Source: Undaria pinnatifida (lineage: Eukaryota > Sar > Phaeophyceae > Laminariales > Alariaceae). Taken from it: 64,000 bases of DNA. Shown one piece after another: positions 57,393 through 64,000 of the stretch. Where the stretch lies: contig JABAKD010000028.1 in assembly GCA_012845835.1 (NCBI GenBank), positions 11,685,241 through 11,749,240 of the forward strand, written 5' to 3'. The stretch's first letter is position 1. Each line of letters starts with the position of its first letter. The notes beneath the pieces were generated by a model that did not search any database, was not told the origin of the DNA, and was given only the letters and a program-made list of their open reading frames with translations. The position numbers and the translations under genes were made by a program.

Positions 57393-57780
57393 CATGGACG
57401 GCATTGTAGAGCAGATTGTGAACATGGGGCATGGACTGGTGTCCGTCATCGTCAACTGCTTCCAGTTCTCGTCGATGGCTGGCAACAACCGCGAGCGCTG
57501 GATTCCTACACGGTTTGGATCCAGGGTCGTCGAAGTCTGAGCGTTGTGGGACTGACGCAGCAGCCCGTTCACTTTGCAGGGTGCATGACGTGTGGTGCAG
57601 TTGCCGTAGGCCTAGGGATCCCCGGTGACGTTATGACTCGCATGTCTCGTCGGCCCGAGGACCCTAGGTCGATGCTCCTGATGGGAATTATACGTGAGAC
57701 TGAAAACAGTGGTCAATGGAGTAGGGCACTAAATCGCCCTGCGCCCTTGAGTAGTCCGTACAGGAGCATTTTTTAAAACA
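57393..57780 (+). CDS. Possible small two-part gene
   Basis: ATG 57393 opens a 48-codon frame (MDGIVEQIVNMGHGLVSVIV...). A second frame, to 57774, reads VGLTQQPVHFAGCMTCGAVAVGLGIPGDV with a Cys pair and a Gly-rich hydrophobic stretch. The two could be joined by a frameshift or a small intron that I could not define. No family was recognised. Confidence 0.3.
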
Positions 57781-57960
57781 CCATTTTTTTCAAAATCTGA
57801 CTCTTTCACTTCTGTCTGTCGTTCAAATCAAAGATCCACCGCCACACCCACGTCCCGATCCACTCGTTTTCATCCCCCCCCGCAAGCGCACCCCCTGCCA
57901 TAGGTACGCGACATCTACAGCGAGGAAGCACGTGCCACCCAAGAGCCCTAAATCGGAAGC

Positions 57961-58227
57961 ATGGGTCGTATGAGGAAGGTGTGTTTCAAAATATTTCGTG
58001 TGTGCGCAGACTTTATCCCGCCTCTGACTCTCTTCTTACTGCCCGTGTTTGACATTTACCTTCCCGACCCTTGGTTGACCGCGCGCGTTGATTACCTCCA
58101 GCCCAACCACGGGAGGGATGCATGGCGCAAGGCCGTGTGGGCGAAGAGGGGTGCATGGCGCAGGGCCAGCATCTCAGAGAGGAGGAGGGCCAAGAAGTTT
58201 GAGAAGGCAAGAGCGGCTTTGAAGTAA
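57961..58227 (+). CDS. Small protein with hydrophobic segment and basic tail
   Basis: 88 codons from ATG 57961. A hydrophobic stretch (CADFIPPLTLFLLPVFDIYL) is followed by an Arg/Lys-rich C-terminus. A single-pass membrane protein is possible. A further short frame, 58338-58471, follows an acceptor-like ACACAG and is helical. Unrecognised. Confidence 0.35.
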   Translation: MGRMRKVCFKIFRVCADFIPPLTLFLLPVFDIYLPDPWLTARVDYLQPNHGRDAWRKAVWAKRGAWRRASISERRRAKKFEKARAALK

Positions 58228-58639
58228 ACATGTCAGACACAAACAGACTTCGAATGAGTGCAAGTTTCAAGTTTTGGCGCCTGATTCGGATTGCCCCTCT
58301 TATCGTGTAAATATTTTTGTATTTTTTGGCGAAACACAGGTGCTTGTCGCGATCGAACGAGGAAAATGGAGAGAGGCGAGCTCGGTGTTAGAGAGGGTTG
58401 GTTTGAGCAAGAAGAAACTGGAGGAGATGCTTGAATTGGCTACGGAAATGGGCGGCGACTTATTCGATTGAGTGGTGGTGTTTATCGGATGACTGAATGG
58501 CAGGAGTCACACGAATCGATGAGCGTTTTGGCGTCGGCGACTGGTGTTACCTTTCCCTCTCCATTGATTTTGAGTCCGGTGCTGCGAGCACCCATGCGAG
58601 ATGCGAGCACCCAAGCGGATGGTCAAGCAGTTCGCGAAA

Positions 58640-59340
58640 AATGTTTTCGGCGGGAAATCGTTCAGCAATTCGTAGGCAGGTCGCAGCCTGAGATGAGTCG
58701 ATCCCGAAACGTTTTTGGCGCGGGTGCGTTCAATTCCCCCCGAAAAACAAACCATGGACCTCATCGAAAGCATGGAAGCTTCTACTATCCGCGTTGACAC
58801 AGACACGCGCAATGGCAGCGTACTGAATCTTATCACGATGGTCCTGGGATGCGACTCTAGTTCTGCAAACACCACCTTTCGACGACTGCTTCAAGACAAC
58901 CCGAAGTTAAGAGGGACTTCCAGACCCGTGTCTGATCCCCCAACATCTCCGATTCAAATACTTGACGTTTTTGGCGGGAAAATTGGAAAACGCTCAATTA
59001 TTCACATGGCGAGGGTTGAGCGAAGGATGTCCAACGATTTGGCAGGAAAATTGAAAAAATTGCGTAGCGATTGACAAGGGCAGTAAAGGCATTTCGTATA
59101 CAGGCCGCAGCCCGAGATGAGTCGATCCCCAAAAAACGTTTTTGGCGCGAAATCGTTCGCAATTCGTAGGCAGGTCGCAACCCGAAATGCTGAGTGGATC
59201 GAGAAACATTTTGGCGGGAAATCGTTAAACATTTGGTATACAGGCCGCAGCCCGAGATGAGTCGATCCCTAAATGTTTTTGGCGCGAAATCGTTAGCAAT
59301 TGGTAGGCAGGTCGCAACCCGAAATGGTGAGTGGATCTTC
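58640..59340 (+). repeat. Tandem array with several E2F-like sites
   Basis: Degenerate units of about 65-70 bases share GTCGCANCCCGAAATG or GCCGCAGCCCGAGATGAGTCGATC, and TTTTGGCGCGAAATCGTT or TTTTGGCGGGAAATCGTT. TTTGGCGC/TTTGGCGG sites occur at about 58713, 58972, 59142, 59212 and 59277. The E2F consensus is TTTSSCGC. Confidence 0.7.
58752..59074 (+). CDS. Small protein of unknown function within the E2F-like array
   Basis: 107 codons from ATG 58752. The segment GSVLNLITMVLGCDSSSANTTFRRLLQDNP resembles the N-terminal module of some KilA/BRO-type DNA-binding proteins in pattern only, and the rest diverges. The C-terminal end is Lys/Arg-rich. It may be a truncated copy of a longer gene. Confidence 0.35.
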
Positions 59341-59469
59341 GGCGGCAAGAGGATCCGACGGGTAAATTCCTTAACAACAGTGTCACGCAACCTCCCCGCT
59401 GCGTCAATCGCCCCCTCCACTCCATCACAATCCACCTCCTCCTCATTCTTCTACTTCAAGACCGCAGCG

Positions 59470-59706
59470 ATGGCTCCCAACTCGGCACCGACTAAATCTA
59501 GGAAAAGAGATCTTCCAAAGTCTGGCGATGAAGGCAATAAGAAAAAGGCCCGTAGCTTCACGGAGGGCCTCACAATATCTGTCTCAAAGCAAGTCGGGAA
59601 ACCCGAACTCACGTTTCCCGCGTTTTGCGACTACGAGCAAAACTCACCGTATGTAAACACAAACGTCTATTTTTCACCAAACAAGCCTCGTAGATTCTTT
59701 GTGTGA
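59470..59706 (+). CDS. Small basic protein, probable first exon
   Basis: 78 codons from ATG 59470, with bipartite-NLS-like KSRKRDLPKSGDEGNKKKAR, then a Pro/Phe-containing segment. It sits directly after the E2F-like array, which could serve as its promoter. Unrecognised. Confidence 0.4.
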   Translation: MAPNSAPTKSRKRDLPKSGDEGNKKKARSFTEGLTISVSKQVGKPELTFPAFCDYEQNSPYVNTNVYFSPNKPRRFFV

Positions 59707-60148
59707 CGTAGTGCTTGCATTTTTTTTAAAAACAGTCATTCGGGAGTTGTATCGGACCCAGGCTTTTCTTTCGGAGGCCATATCTATTCCGATGATAACC
59801 CCCCCACACCCATTTTTAGTTTGATGTGCGACACCCCTCGTCTCGTGGCCACACACCACACAACCACACCGTCGCGCGCATACATACAGGTCATCACGGA
59901 TACGTTTGTGAAGCCCGGGCTCCGCATTTTCTCCAACTGGACATGCCTCGCGCTAGGCAGGTAAGAAATACTTGTATCATCTTGCCTTGCATCGACCGCG
60001 ATCGATCGTTGTTGACTATTATGTATACTCGCATACATATGTATTATATATAGTAATAATTTAACCTGCCTGACTTTCTCTTGCAAATCGAGAAAAACAA
60101 ATATGACGCAGATGCGTCTGGACCAGGAACGGGTCGACAAGGAAGGAG

Positions 60149-61816
60149 TTGATTGAAGAGGTGAAGCAGGTGCTAGTTTCGTTCGTGGAGGACGGCCTTG
60201 AACACCCGCCACTCGTGACCGTTGCGTCGATGGGGAGGGTGGGATTGGCGACGACCCTATTAAAGAAGATGGGTGCCGACAAGGACCACCAAGACTCGTC
60301 TGGCCGCACGCCCCTGATGGCGGCAGCAAACAACGGCCATCTTCCTGTCGTAACGATGCTTCTGGTCGCTCGTGCTAAAGTCAACGCGTCCGACATGAAG
60401 GGATACACTGCTCTCCACGGGTCTGCATACGAGGGGCATTGTGAGATCGTGGATGCTCTTTTGGAAACCGGCGGGGCAGAAACGAATGCTCGCACTCGCC
60501 GCGGCAAAACCCCCCTCAGGATCGCCGCCGCCAATGGTCACCTGCCCGTCGTGAAGAGTCTTTTGGACGCCGGCGCCGACGTCACAATCGCGGACTCTGA
60601 GGGGTCGACGGCCCTCCACGGAGCTTCCTCTGGAGGGTATGAAGCGATCGTGGATGCTCTCTTGGGCAGGGGGGCGGGATACGATGAGCGCAACGGCATG
60701 GGCGCAACCCCGCTCTGGGTAGCAGCCGACAACGGTCGTCTGGCGGTTGTGGAGAGGCTTTTGGCCGCTCGTGCCGACGCCACCATCCCCGACTACATCG
60801 CATCGACTCCTCTTCATGAAGCTGCACACGGAGGGTACGTCAAAATAGTGGAAGCTCTGCTGACGGCCAACGTAGAAAAGGATGCGGCCGACCACACTGG
60901 CGCAACCCCGCTCTTTCTTGCAGCCCACGCGGGTCGTCTGGAGGTGGTGGAGAGGCTTTTGGCCGCTCGCGCCGACGTCACAATCTCCAACGGCTCGAGG
61001 TCTACCCCCCTTCATGAAGCTGCACACGGAGGGCACACGAGAATCGTTGACATTCTATTGGACGCCAAGGCAGAAAAAGATGCGAGCAACCACCTTGGCT
61101 CAACCCCGCTCTGGATTGCAGCCGTTCGTGGCTACATAGACGTCGTGAAGACTCTTTTGGCCGCCGATGCCGGTGTCGACACCGTGCATCACGAAGGATC
61201 GACTGCCTTAAACGCCTGCGCCTATCGCGGCCTAGACAGCATGATCCGCGTTCTTTTGGGCGGGGGGGCGGACAGGAATGTCATAAACGACGAGGGACTA
61301 ACGCCACTGATGACTGCAGCTAAAAGAGGGAGAGTTGCCGCGGTGGGAATCTTGTTGGATGCGGGTGCCGACGTCAACATCCGCTCACCATGCGTGGGCT
61401 TCACAGCACTGCACCACGTTTGTGAAGCAAGCCATGCCAACACCGAGGAGGTGGTGACCCTCTTGCTGAGGGCCGGGGCGGACGAAACAGCTCTGGACTC
61501 TTGGGGTCGCGAGGCCGAGTCGTACCTCGGCGACCCCAACCCCCCCACGGCCCAGCTTGTAGAAAACGAGGTGGAGAGCGTGCGCCTGCTGCTGGCTCGG
61601 GCGCCTGCCGACCGGGCGTGGCGTCGCCGGGGGTGGCTCGTCATGCTCCGATCGCGCGCCTTTAACGTGGATGACTCCGGATCGCGCGTGGCGAACGGAT
61701 CGCGCGTGGCGAAGAAGCATCGGAAACAAGACGTATCGGATTTAGGAGAGGTGGTAGACACGCTTTTTCGTGAAGCGGTGGAAGGAGTGTTTCGCAACGT
61801 TGTCAGCTTTATGTGA
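60149..61816 (+). CDS. Ankyrin-repeat protein C (about 12 repeats)
   Basis: A 555-codon open frame with about a dozen consecutive 33-residue ankyrin repeats. Most show G.TPL..AA..GH...V..LL..GAD, many alternating with an STALHG/STPLHEAA form. The C-terminus is Arg-rich, with tandem GSRVANGSRVAK, then VDTLFREAVEGVFRNVVSFM. The N-terminus is uncertain. The frame opens at a TTG after a stop, while a nearby frame from ATG 60102 (MTQMRLDQERVDKE) would join if one base were lost near 60140. A spliced leader exon ending ..RARQ at 59958 before GTAAGA is also possible. Near-identical repeat units (for example the LHEAAHGG and LLAARAD blocks) show recent internal duplication. Confidence 0.85.
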   Translation: MIEEVKQVLVSFVEDGLEHPPLVTVASMGRVGLATTLLKKMGADKDHQDSSGRTPLMAAANNGHLPVVTMLLVARAKVNASDMKGYTALHGSAYEGHCEIVDALLETGGAETNARTRRGKTPLRIAAANGHLPVVKSLLDAGADVTIADSEGSTALHGASSGGYEAIVDALLGRGAGYDERNGMGATPLWVAADNGRLAVVERLLAARADATIPDYIASTPLHEAAHGGYVKIVEALLTANVEKDAADHTGATPLFLAAHAGRLEVVERLLAARADVTISNGSRSTPLHEAAHGGHTRIVDILLDAKAEKDASNHLGSTPLWIAAVRGYIDVVKTLLAADAGVDTVHHEGSTALNACAYRGLDSMIRVLLGGGADRNVINDEGLTPLMTAAKRGRVAAVGILLDAGADVNIRSPCVGFTALHHVCEASHANTEEVVTLLLRAGADETALDSWGREAESYLGDPNPPTAQLVENEVESVRLLLARAPADRAWRRRGWLVMLRSRAFNVDDSGSRVANGSRVAKKHRKQDVSDLGEVVDTLFREAVEGVFRNVVSFM

Positions 61817-62419
61817 AGGATAAACATAGGTAAATTTGAATAAATGAATTTGAATAAAATTTAATACACTGATTCTAAGTGTTATGTTTTATGACGAGGT
61901 TTCGACATTTTTTTTCTCGCTCTAAGCGCCATCGTCGCGCCCCGGCACCATGTGCGTGCGCGGCGGCGCTCCGGTCGGACACGTGGCTCGACGCTCCATC
62001 ACACGCAACCAGCGCCGTCGAACTATCCGGAAGCGCTATTGGGAACGCGCCATTATATCTGAACGTTTTGCACATGTCTCGGAAAAAAAACACTCCCTTA
62101 AAAAAAAAATCCAGTGCGAAGATCCCTTCTACATCCCTAGATAGACAACAGGAAAGCCACTCGGACTGCTTCGACCCTTCCTCAGCTAGGTAATTCAACA
62201 CCAGCATTCTCGCGACCGCCATTCGGACGAAGTATGGCACAACGTGGTAGACTAGTCTACCCTGCCGCCGACACTCTGGAAAAATAACACGCGACTGGCG
62301 CCCATCTCTCCTCTCTGTCTGACGCTAAGCAGATTGACCTGAGAGCGGTTTGGATTCGGCCGAAGTTGAAGCGTTTCAGTTCGAAAGAATCGAAGAAAAT
62401 GTAATCATGAAGCACGTGA
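61817..62419. other. Spacer between ankyrin gene C and the Ala/Pro-rich gene
   Basis: Overlapping short frames on both strands (61950-62144 plus, 61875-62240 minus), neither recognisable. Two runs of A lie at 62084-62110. Confidence 0.35.
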
Positions 62420-62824
62420 TTATCCTCTTACAAATCTCACATACTCGCGGCGGAGACATTCAAGAAACCTGAACTTTTTCGTCTCTTCAGAGAAGAACTG
62501 CTTGGTTTCATTTTTACTGTTGAACCAGTGTATTCCGCCCCGTCTCGACCGGATCATGCAACCATAGGTCATCCCGTTGACACCCGTGAGTACGCGTAGC
62601 CCGTCGATGTGATTTGTTCCATCAGCGCATTCCCTCTCTTTAGCCACAAGAAACCTCCACAACGAGCTACTCTTCTTTTTCGCAGGTTCAAGGTCTGCAA
62701 AATGTACCGCACCGGTGGCACCAGGAGGAGCCGCATCATCATCAATCGATGGAAAGCAAATCCAAAGCACCACCAGCATCAGGCGCAGGCGAGGGCGCAG
62801 GCGCAGGAGTAGCAGCAGCGGCAC

Positions 62825-62858
<34 letters not shown>

Positions 62859-62895
62859 CGCAGGCGAGGGCGCAGGCGCAGGAGTAGCAGCAGCG

Positions 62896-62926
<31 letters not shown>

Positions 62927-63668
62927 GCGCAGGCGCAGGCGCAGGCGCGGGAGTAGCACCGGCACCAGCAGCGGCAGCAGCAGAAGCAGGCGCGGCAATA
63001 GCAGCAGCATCATCAGCGGCAGGCGCAGGAGTAGCAGCAGCGGCACCAGCAGGAGCAGCAGTACCGGAGGCCGACTCGGAACCAGCCTTTTCGCCGACAC
63101 CTACGGGGACAAAACGAAAGAGGGTCGACCGGCTGTGACCTAAACGAGTAAATTAATAACTGAACGAACGCTGCAACAACGAACCCGCGGCGCAAACAGG
63201 CGGCTCGTTCTACTCCAAGTAACGAAACTGACTACGGGTGCAAAATTGCTACTTACCGGTGCCAGCGGGGGTCGTCGAGTCCTTCTCCTCAGCCGCCGGC
63301 TTCGCCTTCCATAGGTCGAAAAAGCTGAAAGGGTCTGCTTCGAGTGTGGGCAACTTCTTGAGAATATCGGAATAACCCCTCTCTAGGCTCTCCTTTAACA
63401 TGTTACGGGTGATGTTCCCGTACGAAGCTGTCATATACTCGACATATGCAGATCTGTATGGCCCAACGTTCCTGACAAACCAAGTAGCATGCTCCTTGCA
63501 GTCGAACACGAGATCATCCCCGCCCCCATCTTCTGATTGAAAACCAGGTACCAAATCAGCCATCAAATCGGAAGCGTGCGGTAGTTTGCAAAGGTCTCCG
63601 AAACGTTTTTGCATAAACGTCGTCAAATGTGTCTCGCGCACGCCGTAGATGTCGAACGCACTTCTGAT
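62420..63668 (-). CDS. Protein with Ala/Pro-rich repeat linker, two or more exons
   Basis: Exon at about 63248-63668 (minus) starts after a possible acceptor and reads IRSAFDIYGVRETHLTTFMQKRF..., ending at a GTAAGT donor near 63255. The next exon starts after CCCCGTAG near 63110 and encodes a GCT/CCT repeat giving an Ala/Pro-rich TPAPAPSPAP linker. In another frame it continues to HFADLEPAKKKSSSLWRF...LRREYVRFVRG and a stop at 62420. The change of frame inside the repeat suggests a length mutation of the GCT tract or a further intron. An opposite-strand Ala-rich frame (62749-63138) is a shadow of the same repeat. No family was recognised. Confidence 0.45.
62780..63065 (-). repeat. GCT/GCG-rich trinucleotide and hexanucleotide array
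   Basis: GCTGCTGCT runs alternate with GCGCCTGCGCCT blocks on the minus strand, in two long repeat units of about 75 bases (62795-62870 and 62870-62950). Strand slippage is likely. Confidence 0.85.
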
Positions 63669-64000
63669 ACATCCTGGGAGATTATTTTGCCTGACACGAC
63701 CTGCGTGATACGGCGGAGTGGAGTGCGAGACAGTCGGACGAAGTTTACCGGGAATATTTTATCTCGGTCGATGCACGGCACTCGAACAGCGAACCTCAGC
63801 AAAACGGCATAGATGCACGCCCAAGGGCCCCAGGATGGGAGGGCTTGTGTGACAATCCCGCGAGGAACCTTGTAGGACTGCCCTTAACACGCGTACTTAA
63901 ACCCTGCCAACTGATCCGCGCTGCGTTATCGTCTCTCGATGACAAGACAGAATTCCCGCAGAAAAGTCCACCGGCATGCATGCACTGCCAACCCTGTTCC
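63669..64000. other. Right edge, nothing recognised
   Basis: No domain-bearing ORF, RNA gene or repeat was seen. A further 5' exon of the minus-strand gene could lie here. Confidence 0.3.

Noticed and set aside
62749-63138. Plus-strand Ala/Gly-rich ORF
   Set aside because: It is the complement of the GCT/GCG array; the minus strand carries more protein-like flanking sequence and consistent splice signals.

Overview
This is eukaryotic nuclear DNA, dense with decayed mobile elements and interrupted by a few intron-containing genes. The reasons are GT-AG introns whose removal joins reading frames, a eukaryotic-type tRNA-Asn, Ty3/gypsy and Ty1/copia retroelements, Helitron-like and SINE-like sequences, a PHD finger and ankyrin-repeat genes. 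The ankyrin genes with a conserved C-terminal VFxxIIxFL-type tail, the short GT-AG introns and the CAG/GCT-rich tracts suggest a stramenopile, most likely a brown alga of the Ectocarpus type. The host name is inference, not proof.

Layout. 1-8833: decayed Ty3/gypsy element (element 1), running off the left edge, with a 3' LTR at 8392-8833. 8836-9118: 157-bp tandem repeat carrying CCAAT and TTTGCAT motifs. 9119-14308: no recognisable gene. 14309-14381: tRNA-Asn. 14702-16014: a two-exon gene of unknown function. 16056-16921: Helitron-like copy A with a PIF1-helicase fragment. 17076-18312 (minus) and 29544-30852 (plus): two broken, divergent paralogues of an unknown coiled-coil family, separated by a 10.6-kb gypsy element (element 2, 18470-29064) with both LTRs and a 4-bp target duplication. 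Element 2 carries a C5-cytosine DNA-methyltransferase-like domain between RNase H and integrase, itself split by a small SINE-like insertion with a 14-bp target duplication. 30961-32335: LTR plus leader of a third copy of the same family.

32460-38450: decayed membrane-protein and OTU-like gene remnants, a 13-bp G-rich minisatellite, a long hairpin and Helitron-like copy B. 38447-38785 (minus): copia integrase fragment. 39091-41410: a third gypsy element, with chromodomain. 41411-45074: simple repeats.

45075-50884 is the most interesting locus. Five exons splice in phase into about 1,729 residues with an OTU-like cysteine protease (C35/H194), a Glu-Pro repeat, a basic tract, a PHD finger completed across an intron, and a tyrosine recombinase (R1235, R1378, H1410, Y1419). 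It looks like an undescribed, Crypton-like mobile element or a domesticated derivative.

50885-64000: three ankyrin-repeat genes (53905-55140, 55835-56656 minus, 60149-61816), an orphan ankyrin-gene tail, small ORFs, a tandem array with several E2F-like sites (58640-59340), and a minus-strand gene with an Ala/Pro-rich repeat (62420-63668).

Most coding sequence here belongs to selfish elements. Both gypsy elements have stops and frameshifts and are unlikely to be autonomous. The OTU-PHD-recombinase locus has an unbroken spliced frame, so it may be young or under selection.
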